Below, in pieces: positions 1 to 7,800 of a stretch of DNA of 38,349 nt (position 1 is the first letter of the stretch; each line of letters starts with the position of its first letter). The stretch is from Clostridia bacterium (lineage in GTDB: Bacteria > Bacillota > Clostridia > Oscillospirales > Acutalibacteraceae). A model generated the notes under the pieces. It saw only the letters and a list, made by a program, of their open reading frames with translations. It was not told the origin of the DNA and ran no database searches. The translations under genes were made by a program, and so were the position numbers. The stretch is from the NCBI GenBank assembly GCA_017474205.1, contig JAFVID010000011.1, positions 1 through 38,349 on the forward strand, in the 5' to 3' direction.

Positions 1-393
1 CCCCATAAAACAACTCCCAATATAATCATAATTGCCGATATAATTAAACCAATAATATTAAGAACATTCCCTGCGGTTGCCATTCCGCCAACATACCCTT
101 TTTTCTTGGCAGAGGACGCCATAACAAGACCGACTATTGAAGCAGCAAGGAATATAAATCCAAAAATTATGCCAACGCCCTGTCCTATACAAACACTTAA
201 AACAGGAAGGGAAACAGTAATAATGCCTAATACCATAGAAGCAACGGCTTGGTTTTTGCCAACTTCATTTTGTAGACTTCCTATAGATGTATTTTGCATA
301 AAAGCAGGAACCGGTTCCCCTTGCAACCATCCACAACGATTACACACCGTAACATTTTCGGGAATATGTGCTCCACATTTTTTTACATACCAT
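1..393 (-). CDS. Zinc-ribbon membrane protein, 3' end cut by window edge
   Basis: This reading frame is open for 131 codons from an ATG at 393 to the window edge, so the C-terminus is missing. The first 25 residues hold a zinc ribbon of two CxxC pairs (VCKKCG and VCNRCG). A short linker follows, then two hydrophobic segments around residues 50-70 and 75-95, a KKKGY basic turn, and another hydrophobic stretch that runs off the edge. The start is supported by GGGAG 9 nt upstream and by the zinc ribbon beginning at residue 3. The arrangement matches the complete protein at 508-1194 (ribbon, linker, then a DUF4190-like membrane region with a basic turn), so the two are probably paralogues. Function is unknown. 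The plus-strand frame at 106-420 is its shadow. Confidence 0.75.
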
Positions 394-429
394 TTCAAAT
401 TTCTCCCATTCTCTATCTGATATCAACGT

Positions 430-435
430 ATTATA
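430..435 (-). promoter_or_regulatory. Extended -10 box for the zinc-ribbon gene at 393
   Basis: On the minus strand the sequence reads TGTTATAAT, a perfect -10 hexamer with the TGn extension, about 37 bp before the ATG at 393. No good -35 box is visible at 17 bp, which is usual for extended -10 promoters. Confidence 0.5.
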
Positions 436-460
436 ACAAATATGCTGTTTGGCATATATA

Positions 461-496
461 AAAACCACCCGACACAACATTGTTTCGAGTGGTTTT
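461..496 (-). terminator. Terminator after the 508-1194 gene
   Basis: On the minus strand an AAAACCACTCGA arm pairs, with a G-U wobble and minor mismatches, with a TCGGGTGGTTTT arm. It is followed by a short T-rich tract and lies just past the stop codon of the zinc-ribbon gene. Confidence 0.6.
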
Positions 497-507
497 AATG
501 AATTATC

Positions 508-1194
508 TTATTTCAAAAGGGTTGAAACAACGGATTTTACTGCATAATAATTGTAATAATTTTCAATATCGTGGCCGTATTCTGACTGGATTTCTCTTTC
601 AATTTCTTTTATAATTTCCTCATAAATTCTTTGGAATTCGCCTGAATTAATATAGCGAATAACTGACACTACAAAAACAATTACAAGTGCAACAGAGATA
701 ACAAGACAAATAATATTAAGTATCATTCCCACCTTAAATAATCCATCGTTAAATCCTTTGTTTTTAGCAACAAACGCCAAAATAATACCTACTATAGCAG
801 TTAATATAGAAAACAAACCGGAAAGGGTACCACAACAACAAATACCGCCGAGGCCAAAAACAAGACCTACGATACCCAAAACGAGGGAAGTGATTGCAAG
901 ACCTTTTCCGCCTTTAGGTGCTTCTTCAGCATAAACAGGTTCAGAAACAGGTGCCTCATAAACAGGTTGTTCAACTACCGGTTGTTGATAAACAGGTTGT
1001 TGGTAAACGGGTTGTTCAACTACGGGTGCTTCGTAGACGGGTTGTTCAACTACGGGTTCAGGAATTACGGGTGCTTCAACTACGGGCTCGGCAACCACTA
1101 CAGGCATTTCAACAGCAACTTCTTGTGATTCACCACAAACGTTGCAGAATTTTGCATAATCGGAGATAACTGCTCCACATTTTTTACAAATCAT
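508..1194 (-). CDS. Zinc-ribbon, proline-rich-linker, DUF4190-like membrane protein
   Basis: This 228-aa protein starts with a zinc ribbon (CKKCG and CNVCG). A linker of about 60 residues follows, made of PVV/PVY/PEP repeats (QPVY, APVV, QQPVY). Then come two or three hydrophobic segments around residues 97-170 that resemble DUF4190-type membrane domains, and a charged C-terminal tail that is probably cytosolic. I place the start at the ATG at 1194 and not at the upstream TTG at 1209. A GGAGGAG Shine-Dalgarno lies 6 nt before this ATG, and the ribbon begins right after it. A TTGCAA-17-TATAAT promoter lies just upstream. The role is unknown; families of this type are often found beside DUF2752 proteins, as here. 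Confidence 0.8.
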   Translation of the reverse strand: MICKKCGAVISDYAKFCNVCGESQEVAVEMPVVVAEPVVEAPVIPEPVVEQPVYEAPVVEQPVYQQPVYQQPVVEQPVYEAPVSEPVYAEEAPKGGKGLAITSLVLGIVGLVFGLGGICCCGTLSGLFSILTAIVGIILAFVAKNKGFNDGLFKVGMILNIICLVISVALVIVFVVSVIRYINSGEFQRIYEEIIKEIEREIQSEYGHDIENYYNYYAVKSVVSTLLK

Positions 1195-1227
1195 TAAAAT
1201 CTCCTCCAATTATATATTAACGAAATA

Positions 1228-1256
1228 ATTATATCACAACAAAAAAACTTTTGCAA
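1228..1256 (-). promoter_or_regulatory. Sigma-A promoter of the zinc-ribbon gene
   Basis: On the minus strand: TTGCAA (1251-1256), a 17-bp spacer and a perfect TATAAT (1228-1233), 34 bp before the ATG at 1194. Confidence 0.75.
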
Positions 1257-1269
1257 TACGCTTTTTCTA

Positions 1270-1680
1270 CTAAATATTCCTTAAAACGGCAAAAGCCAAG
1301 TAACCTATTGCGGTTGCGATAAGCAAAGTGTACAAAACCCAAGGTTTAGATACAAATTTTGGCTTTCCAATAAAGACCATAATTGTTACAGCAAGCCACA
1401 CAAAAAGCACACAAAACATAAATGGATTAAACATAAATGCTGACACAAAATCGAAGTGTATAAGTGCCATAAACATTCGTGTTAAACCGCATCCGGGACA
1501 TCTTATTCCAAAGTTTTTGTAGTAAAAACAAGGGATTGAAAATCCTGTAATTTTAATAAACATATAGTAACTGAAACCTAAAGTCCCAAGGATTCCGTAA
1601 ACCCACAAAATCACAGTTCTAACAGGATTCATAAACTTTTCTTTCAGGTTCGTTTTTGCCGTGTTTGTGCCTTCTTGCAT
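1270..1680 (-). CDS. DUF2752 family membrane protein
   Basis: This 136-aa protein has three hydrophobic helices (about residues 22-45, 76-100 and 112-134). Between the first two sits the sequence GIRCPGCGLTRMFMALIHFD, the CPxCGxTR signature of DUF2752 family membrane proteins. The biochemical role of the family is not established. The ATG at 1680 is preceded by AGGTGAG, and a TTGACA-17-TAAAAT promoter lies 31-60 bp upstream, so it is probably transcribed by itself. The next gene downstream is the zinc-ribbon protein, which has its own promoter. DUF2752 proteins are commonly encoded near zinc-ribbon or TM2-like small membrane proteins, which fits this neighbourhood. Confidence 0.85.
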   Translation of the reverse strand: MQEGTNTAKTNLKEKFMNPVRTVILWVYGILGTLGFSYYMFIKITGFSIPCFYYKNFGIRCPGCGLTRMFMALIHFDFVSAFMFNPFMFCVLFVWLAVTIMVFIGKPKFVSKPWVLYTLLIATAIGYLAFAVLRNI

Positions 1681-1710
1681 TTTCTCACCTCTTTATTTCC
1701 CACATCCTTC

Positions 1711-1739
1711 ATTTTATTGTTTTTTATCATAAATGTCAA
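1711..1739 (-). promoter_or_regulatory. Sigma-A promoter of the DUF2752 gene
   Basis: On the minus strand: TTGACA (1734-1739), a 17-bp spacer and TAAAAT (1711-1716). It is close to, and divergent from, the ABC transporter promoter. Confidence 0.7.
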
Positions 1740-1753
1740 CGATAAATATTGTA

Positions 1754-1782
1754 TTGAAATAGGATTAAAATTGAGTTATAAT
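1754..1782 (+). promoter_or_regulatory. Sigma-A promoter of the ABC exporter operon
   Basis: TTGAAA (1754-1759), a 17-bp spacer and a perfect TATAAT (1777-1782). Transcription should begin near 1789, shortly before the AGGTGAG ribosome binding site at 1803-1809. Confidence 0.8.
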
Positions 1783-1813
1783 ATAGATGTATGCGAATTT
1801 ATAGGTGAGAAAA

Positions 1814-3541
1814 ATGAAACACTTGTTATTCTACTTTAAAAAATATAAAATCGAAAGCATTATGGCTCCCCTCTTTAAGATGTTGGAGTCCTTATTTGAT
1901 TTGCTCGTTCCCGTGGTGGTGGCAAAACTTATTGACGTAGGGATAAATAACAACAATCCCTCTTATGTTTATTCCTGTTTCGGCATACTTATTCTTATGG
2001 CGGTTTTAGGTTTCGGATGTTGCATTGTGGCACAGTATTTTGCCGCAAAAGCAGCGGTAAATACCGCATCCCATTTAAGACATCGTTTGCTGGAAAAGAT
2101 AAATTCTTTCTCCACTCCCCAACTTGAAAAAATCGGCCATTCCACCCTTATTACACGAATGACCTCCGATATAAATCAGGTGCAAAACGGAATAAATATG
2201 TTCCTTCGTTTATTCCTTCGCAGTCCCTTTATCGTATTTGGCGCACTTGTGATGGTATATATCGTTTGTCCTGAACTTTTCTGGCTTTTCGCCCTTGCTA
2301 TTCTCATTCTTTTTGTTTTGGTTTTTGGTATTATGTTCATAACCAAGCCCATGTATAAGAAGGTACAGGAAAACTCCGACACCATCACCGCCGAAACGGT
2401 GGAAAATTTAAACGGTGTTCGTGTTATTCGTGCTTTTGGCCGAGAAGAAGCCCAAACAAAACGTTTTGAAGAGAAAAATATCCTTCTCAAAAGGGCGCAA
2501 CGCATTGCAGGCAACGTAAGTTCCGCCCTTAATCCCCTTACAAACGTGGTGGTAAACGGGGTTATTATCGGTGTTTTGTGGTTTGGTGCAAAATACGTAA
2601 ATTCAGGAATAATTATGTCGGGTGTGGTTATTGCCCTTATTAACTACATCGGTCAAATTCTCATTGAGCTTGTTAAACTTGCAAATCTTATTGTGCTTCT
2701 CACCCGCTCCTCGGTCAGCATGGGCAGGGTTGGGGAGATTTTGGATGTTATCCCCGAAACCACTGTAAGCGGTGATTTTAAGGGTGATAATATGCCCGTT
2801 AGCGTGGAATTTAACAACGTATCTTTAAGATATAACGACGGCGCAGAAAATGCCCTTACCGACATTTCATTCGTAGCGAACAAAGGTGAAGTCATCGGTA
2901 TTATCGGCGGTACAGGAAGCGGAAAATCATCCCTCATAAAACTGATTTCGGGAATGTATTTGCCCACCGAAGGCGAGGTTTTGGTTAAAGGTTGTCCAAC
3001 TCAAAACTGGGATGAAAACACCCTTTGCAACACCGTTTCTACGGTAGAACAAAAGCCGTTTTTATTTTCAGGCACAGTAAAAACCAACCTTCTTTGGGGT
3101 AATGAAAACGCCACCGATGATGATATTATGAATGCTCTCGACACCGCAAGAGCCACCGATTTTATAAAGGATAAAAACGATCTTAACCGAGTTGTTGAGC
3201 AAGGCGGAGTTAACCTTTCGGGTGGACAAAAACAACGTCTTGCAATAGCCCGAGCATTACTTAAAAATGCGGATATTCTTATTCTTGACGATAGTTCATC
3301 CGCCCTTGACTTTGCTACCGATAAGGCACTTCGCTCCGGTATTAAAGGACTTTCAAAAGAGAGCATCACCTTTATTGTTAGTCAAAGGGTTAGTGCTATT
3401 GCCGATGCGGAAAAAATTCTCGTTTTAGATAACGGAAATCTCGTTGGAATTGGCACCCATAATGAACTACTCGCAAACTGCGACGTATATAAAGAAATAG
3501 TATCAAGTCAAAACGGGGAGGGTTTATGCGATGAACAATAA
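1814..3541 (+). CDS. ABC exporter half-transporter, degenerate-site subunit
   Basis: A 575-aa type IV ABC exporter subunit: six-helix membrane domain (residues about 10-310), then a nucleotide-binding domain. Walker A is GGTGSGKS (365-372) and the signature is canonical LSGGQ (468-472). Walker B ends LDD, so the catalytic Glu is replaced by Asp (493), and the switch His is replaced by Gln (524, SQRVSAI). These two changes mark the degenerate ATP site of heterodimeric exporters such as TM287/288 and LmrCD. The partner is the next gene, which overlaps it by 11 nt. I start at the ATG at 1814, correctly spaced from AGGTGAG, and not at the GTG at 1805 that overlaps it. Substrate is unknown; drugs, lipids or peptides are typical for the family. 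Confidence 0.92.
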   Translation: MKHLLFYFKKYKIESIMAPLFKMLESLFDLLVPVVVAKLIDVGINNNNPSYVYSCFGILILMAVLGFGCCIVAQYFAAKAAVNTASHLRHRLLEKINSFSTPQLEKIGHSTLITRMTSDINQVQNGINMFLRLFLRSPFIVFGALVMVYIVCPELFWLFALAILILFVLVFGIMFITKPMYKKVQENSDTITAETVENLNGVRVIRAFGREEAQTKRFEEKNILLKRAQRIAGNVSSALNPLTNVVVNGVIIGVLWFGAKYVNSGIIMSGVVIALINYIGQILIELVKLANLIVLLTRSSVSMGRVGEILDVIPETTVSGDFKGDNMPVSVEFNNVSLRYNDGAENALTDISFVANKGEVIGIIGGTGSGKSSLIKLISGMYLPTEGEVLVKGCPTQNWDENTLCNTVSTVEQKPFLFSGTVKTNLLWGNENATDDDIMNALDTARATDFIKDKNDLNRVVEQGGVNLSGGQKQRLAIARALLKNADILILDDSSSALDFATDKALRSGIKGLSKESITFIVSQRVSAIADAEKILVLDNGNLVGIGTHNELLANCDVYKEIVSSQNGEGLCDEQ

Positions 3542-5267
3542 ATCCACCCTTAAAAAACTTTTACGTCTTGTTAAGCCCTATTATTTGTGGGTTGTTTTAT
3601 CACTTATTTGTTCACTTATTACGGTGGGGGCAACCTTGTTTATCCCCCTTATGTGCGGATACGTCATCGATAAAATGTTGCTTTCAAACACCGACTTTTA
3701 CGCCATTTTACACAGCATTTTAATCATCGGCGGAGTCGCCCTTTTAGGAGCAATATCCACCCAACTTTCCTCCGTAGCCAACAACAAAATCACATACGGA
3801 GTTTGTGCCGATTTAAGAAATAAGATAAACAAAAAATTCCAAACGCTACCCGTACTTACCCTATCATCCCACAAAACGGGGGATTTGGTAAGCCGAATGG
3901 TTGCCGATGTGGATACCATTGCCGACGGTTTACTCCTCGGCTTTACAAACGCTTTTTCGGGAATTTTAACCATTATTGCGGTGCTTGTGATAATGTTTAT
4001 TCTTAATCCCATAATCGCCCTTGCGGTGCTTATTCTCACCCCCCTATCATTCTTTACCGCCAAGTTTATTGCATCAAGAATACACAAATTCTTCGAGGCA
4101 CAGGCGAAAATCCGCGGTGAAGAAACCGCCCTTGTGAACGAACTTATTAAGGGACAAAATATAGTTAAATCTTACGGACACGGGGATAAAAGTTTATCCG
4201 ACTTTGATGAGATAAATAACCGATTACAAAAGGCATCATTAAAGTCCACATTCTACTCAAGTTTAATCAATCCCTCCACCCGTGTTATAAACAATATCGT
4301 ATATGCCACGGTTGCTCTTATTGGTGCTGTATTCGCCCTTTCTGCCGATACCGTTTCGGCGGGTGAATTAAGCATTTTCTTAAGTTATGCGGGGCAATAC
4401 GCAAAACCCTTTAACGAGATAAGCGGTGTTATTGCGGAACTTCAAAATTCCGTTGCCTGTGCAAAGAGAATATTTGCCCTCCTTGAAGAAAAAGACCGCA
4501 CCCCCGACCCCGAAATTTCCGAAAATCCTGATGTTTTGGGCGAGGTTAAATTTGAAAATCTTTCCTTCTCATATAGTAAAGATAAACCCATTCTCACCGA
4601 TATATCTTTAGATGTTAAATCGGGTCAAAGGGTTGCCATTGTCGGCCCTACGGGATGCGGAAAGACCACCTTTATAAACCTTCTTATGAGATTTTTTGAA
4701 CCCGATAAGGGTGATATATTCGTAGACGGCACAAACGTTAAAAATATATCTTATGTAAATCTTCGCAAGCGCTTTGGAATGGTGCTTCAAGATACCTGGC
4801 TTTGCACCGGTACGGTTAAAGAGAATATATCCTACGGCAATCCAAACGCAACCGATGAAGATATTATAAAGGCGGCAAAATCCGCCCACGCCCATTCATT
4901 CATAATGCGACTGCCAAAGGGATACGACACCCTTATTACGGGCAACGGTGAGAATTTATCCGAGGGCGAACGGCAACTTCTTTGCATCGCCCGTGCTATG
5001 CTTTGCCTACCCCCTATTCTCATTCTCGACGAGGCAACGTCCTCAATAGATACCCGCACCGAACAAAAAATTCAATCCGCCTTTGATAAAATGATGAAAG
5101 GCAGAACGAGTTTCGTGGTGGCACACCGACTTTCCACCATTCAAAATGCCGATATTATTTTGGTTATGAATGAGGGTAAAATTGCAGAAAAAGGCACTCA
5201 CCAAGAATTGCTGGACCAAAAAGGATTTTACTATAATCTTTATAACAGCCAATTCGCAGAAAAGTAA
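3531..5267 (+). CDS. ABC exporter half-transporter, consensus-site subunit
   Basis: A 578-aa type IV ABC exporter subunit, with membrane helices in residues about 15-310 and a C-terminal nucleotide-binding domain. Walker A is GPTGCGKT (372-379). Walker B ends LDE with catalytic Glu501, and the switch residue is His532 (VVAHRLSTI). Its signature is the non-consensus LSEGE (476-480). In a heterodimer this signature faces the degenerate site of the upstream subunit, while this subunit's Walker motifs pair with the partner's canonical LSGGQ, giving one active and one inactive ATP site. Translation is probably coupled to the upstream gene: the ATG lies 11 nt inside it, after GGGGAGGG. Localisation is the cytoplasmic membrane; the substrate cannot be predicted. 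Confidence 0.92.
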   Translation: MNNKSTLKKLLRLVKPYYLWVVLSLICSLITVGATLFIPLMCGYVIDKMLLSNTDFYAILHSILIIGGVALLGAISTQLSSVANNKITYGVCADLRNKINKKFQTLPVLTLSSHKTGDLVSRMVADVDTIADGLLLGFTNAFSGILTIIAVLVIMFILNPIIALAVLILTPLSFFTAKFIASRIHKFFEAQAKIRGEETALVNELIKGQNIVKSYGHGDKSLSDFDEINNRLQKASLKSTFYSSLINPSTRVINNIVYATVALIGAVFALSADTVSAGELSIFLSYAGQYAKPFNEISGVIAELQNSVACAKRIFALLEEKDRTPDPEISENPDVLGEVKFENLSFSYSKDKPILTDISLDVKSGQRVAIVGPTGCGKTTFINLLMRFFEPDKGDIFVDGTNVKNISYVNLRKRFGMVLQDTWLCTGTVKENISYGNPNATDEDIIKAAKSAHAHSFIMRLPKGYDTLITGNGENLSEGERQLLCIARAMLCLPPILILDEATSSIDTRTEQKIQSAFDKMMKGRTSFVVAHRLSTIQNADIILVMNEGKIAEKGTHQELLDQKGFYYNLYNSQFAEK

Positions 5268-5291
5268 ATATATATTATGGAGAGATAATTT

Positions 5292-6164
5292 ATGAAATTT
5301 GGTATTTATTACGCATATTGGGAACACGAATGGGGCGGTAACTTTGTGCCCTACATTGAAAAAACAAAGAAATTGGGATTTGACGTTCTCGAAGTTGCTT
5401 GCGGTGCTTTCCATTTAGAAAATGATGCCTATTTTAAGGAACTAAAAACTGTGGCGGATGCCAACGGAATGTTGCTTTCGGGTGGATACGGCCCAAGGCC
5501 CGAACACAATCTTGCATCCCCCGATGATAGTGCAGTTGAGAATGCCTTTAAATTCTATGATGATATTTTCAGGAAAATGGAAATTGCAGGAATAGATCGC
5601 ATTGGCGGTGCTCTTTATTCTTATTGGCCCGTCAACTTTTCCGCAGGATTTGATAAACAAGCCGATACCGAAAAAAGCATTAAGAATATGCGAAAACTTG
5701 CCGATATTGCATCCGATCACGGAATAACCCTTTGTATGGAATCATTAAACCGATTTGAGGGATATATGATTAACGAGGCATACGAATGCGTTGATTACGT
5801 TAAAGCAGTAGATAAACCCAACGTAAAAACTATGCTAGATACCTTCCACATGAATATTGAAGAGGATTCTATGATAGATGCCATCCGCCTTACCCAAGGC
5901 ACTTTGGGTGCATTCCACGTGGGAGAACCCAACCGAAGATGCCCCCACAAAAACAGCCGACTCGATTGGTACGAAATTGGTCGCACCCTTAACGAAATCG
6001 GCTATGACGGATATGTTGTAATGGAGCCCTTTGTGCTTATGGGCGGTCAGGTAGGTAAGGATATATCTATTTGGCGCGATATGTCTAAAGGAAAATCTAT
6101 GGAACAAATCGACCTCGATGCCAAAAATTCCGTAGAGTTTTTAAGAGAAACGTTTAAGAAATAG
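5292..6164 (+). CDS. D-psicose/D-tagatose 3-epimerase family sugar epimerase
   Basis: A 290-aa TIM-barrel protein of the AP-endonuclease-2-like sugar isomerase family. It closely resembles clostridial D-psicose (allulose) 3-epimerases: GIYYAYWEHEW at the N-terminus, GGALYSYWP at 105-113 and MLDTFHMNIEEDS from 181. The metal and catalytic residues known for that family are all present: Glu150, Asp183, His209 and Glu245, with Glu156 and Arg215 for substrate binding. Members interconvert ketohexoses at C3 (for example D-fructose and D-psicose) using Mn or Co. It starts 24 nt after the exporter gene with a GGAGAG site, so it is probably in the same operon. Exact sugar preference cannot be read from sequence. 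Confidence 0.88.
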   Translation: MKFGIYYAYWEHEWGGNFVPYIEKTKKLGFDVLEVACGAFHLENDAYFKELKTVADANGMLLSGGYGPRPEHNLASPDDSAVENAFKFYDDIFRKMEIAGIDRIGGALYSYWPVNFSAGFDKQADTEKSIKNMRKLADIASDHGITLCMESLNRFEGYMINEAYECVDYVKAVDKPNVKTMLDTFHMNIEEDSMIDAIRLTQGTLGAFHVGEPNRRCPHKNSRLDWYEIGRTLNEIGYDGYVVMEPFVLMGGQVGKDISIWRDMSKGKSMEQIDLDAKNSVEFLRETFKK

Positions 6165-6189
6165 AACTGTTAAAAAAGGAGTACTTTTA

Positions 6190-6972
6190 GTGAAAAAAGA
6201 ATATGTGCCTCTGCAATATAACAAATTTATTAAACGAATGATTGCATTTGTTGTTATAATTTTGATTTTTCCTGTTGTGTATTGTTTAACCAAAGCGGAT
6301 GACGCTCCACTTAATTTATGGTTCGTAATTATTCCTGTGATTGTTGCAATTATAATTCCTTTTTTATTGTATGTTTTGCGTAAAATTTTCATAGGTAATT
6401 TGGCTGTTTTTGAATTAGATTTATCTACTGTATATATTTTAGAAAAGCGTAGCGAAAAAAATGAAATATACAATTTAAAATTGTTAATGAATGTATATTT
6501 TTTTGAAGGCAATTTTGAAGAAGCAATTATTTGTTCGGATAAAATATTGAAATTGACTTCTAAAACAAAGGATGTGTTTTCAGCAAGGCATATAAAGATT
6601 ATGTCGTTATTTTTAGATAAAAAAGATACTTCACAAATTTTTGAATTAATTGAACAACAGCGTTATTTAGAAACGAATTCTAAACTACAAAACCAAGACA
6701 CAAATTTGTATTATATCTTTATTGAAAAATTCCTAAATTGCAACTACGAAGAAGCACTTCAAACAATAGAAAAATTGTTACAAGCAAAAAATATACAAGT
6801 CCAAAATCATAGAAAGGTTTTAGTGTATTATTTGATGTGTTTATCTTTTTATGAAATTGATGAGTTTGAAAAATTGGAGAAATGTAAAGAACAAATTCTA
6901 ATTGCAGATAAAAACAAACAAACATTTTTTTCAAAAATATTCGAGGATCCACAGAATGTATTTAATAAATAG
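6190..6972 (+). CDS. Membrane protein with TPR-like cytosolic domain, unknown function
   Basis: A 260-aa protein that I do not recognise. Two hydrophobic segments (about residues 16-33 and 42-62) form an N-terminal hairpin in the membrane. The remaining 190 residues are predicted helical, with TPR-like spacing: NLKLLMNVYFFEGNFEEAI and later NCNYEEALQTIEKLL resemble TPR helix pairs. The start is GTG at 6190 with AAAGGAG about 8 nt upstream. It follows the epimerase by 25 nt and precedes a strong terminator, so it is the last gene of the operon. Its codon use is clearly more AT-rich (TTA, AAA, ATT) than that of the exporter and epimerase genes, which suggests later acquisition or weaker expression. 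Confidence 0.7.
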   Translation: MKKEYVPLQYNKFIKRMIAFVVIILIFPVVYCLTKADDAPLNLWFVIIPVIVAIIIPFLLYVLRKIFIGNLAVFELDLSTVYILEKRSEKNEIYNLKLLMNVYFFEGNFEEAIICSDKILKLTSKTKDVFSARHIKIMSLFLDKKDTSQIFELIEQQRYLETNSKLQNQDTNLYYIFIEKFLNCNYEEALQTIEKLLQAKNIQVQNHRKVLVYYLMCLSFYEIDEFEKLEKCKEQILIADKNKQTFFSKIFEDPQNVFNK

Positions 6973-6990
6973 AATAACTACTAAAAATCA

Positions 6991-7032
6991 GATATAAAAA
7001 AACACCCTCAGTAGAGGGTGTTTTTTTATATC
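6991..7032. terminator. Bidirectional terminator
   Basis: A perfect inverted repeat of 19 bp per arm (GATATAAAAAAACACCCTC and its complement) around an AGTA loop. A run of A before the GC stem and a run of T after it let it act in both directions, between the convergent TPR-like gene and pyrK. Confidence 0.9.
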
Positions 7033-7040
7033 TAAACTTA

Positions 7041-7775
7041 TTATAACTCTATCTCACTACTGTCGAATACGGGGCCGTCTTTACATACCTGCTTTGCACC
7101 GGATTTTGTATGGATAGTGCATCCAACGCATGCACCGAATCCGCAAGCCATACGCTCTTCCATACTGATTTGACCGTTAAAGCCAAGGGTGGTTTGCACC
7201 GCTTTGAGCATAACTGCAGGGCCGCAGGTATAGTAATAATCAAAGTCGATATTCTTTTCTTTAATCATATCGGTAACAAAGCCCTTATGGTCACCGCTAC
7301 CGTCAAGGGTTGCAACAAAAGTTTTGCATCCAAGGGCTTCAAATTCTTCCTTCAAAAACACCTCATCGGCGGCATTAAATCCAAGACAAACGGTAACTTC
7401 TTTACCCTTTGCAATAAGTTCTTTTGCAAGGGCATACATTGGGGGTGTACCAACTCCGCCACCAATAAGAAGGGGCTTATTACATTCCTTTTCCAAATCA
7501 AATCCGTGGCCTAATTGGGTCAGTACGTCAACCTTATCCCCAACCTTCATATCCTTCATAATATCGGTACCCTTACCCACCACTTTATAAATAACGGTGA
7601 TAAAACCATCACCAAAATCGCACACCGAGATAGGTCTGCGAAGATAAAGGGATTCCACCTTAATATTGATAAACTGTCCGGGGAAAACGCCCTCGCTGCT
7701 ACAATTCAAGGTCATTCGATATACGTCTTTTGCAATTTTTACGTTTTCGGTTATTTCTGCACAGTAGTTTTTCAT
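7041..7775 (-). CDS. pyrK: Dihydroorotate dehydrogenase electron transfer subunit
   Basis: A 244-aa ferredoxin-reductase family protein. It has the FAD-binding RRPIS motif (46-50), an NAD-binding GGGVGTPP loop (105-112) and a C-terminal [2Fe-2S] site formed by Cys211, Cys216, Cys219 and Cys231. PyrK passes electrons from the flavin of PyrD to NAD+ in the type 1B dihydroorotate dehydrogenase of Gram-positive bacteria, in pyrimidine synthesis. It follows pyrC by 25 nt and ends at a terminator. The partner pyrD is not next to it, although pyrK and pyrD are usually adjacent. It must be elsewhere, or PyrK serves another partner. Confidence 0.93.
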   Translation of the reverse strand: MKNYCAEITENVKIAKDVYRMTLNCSSEGVFPGQFINIKVESLYLRRPISVCDFGDGFITVIYKVVGKGTDIMKDMKVGDKVDVLTQLGHGFDLEKECNKPLLIGGGVGTPPMYALAKELIAKGKEVTVCLGFNAADEVFLKEEFEALGCKTFVATLDGSGDHKGFVTDMIKEKNIDFDYYYTCGPAVMLKAVQTTLGFNGQISMEERMACGFGACVGCTIHTKSGAKQVCKDGPVFDSSEIEL

Positions 7776-7800
7776 ATTTATTTCTCCAAATACAATTTAT

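Noticed and set aside
106-420. Plus-strand open frame of 104 aa at the left edge
   Set aside because: The minus strand here encodes a zinc-ribbon protein with two CxxC pairs, membrane helices and a proper ribosome binding site. The plus frame has no ribosome binding site or recognisable feature.
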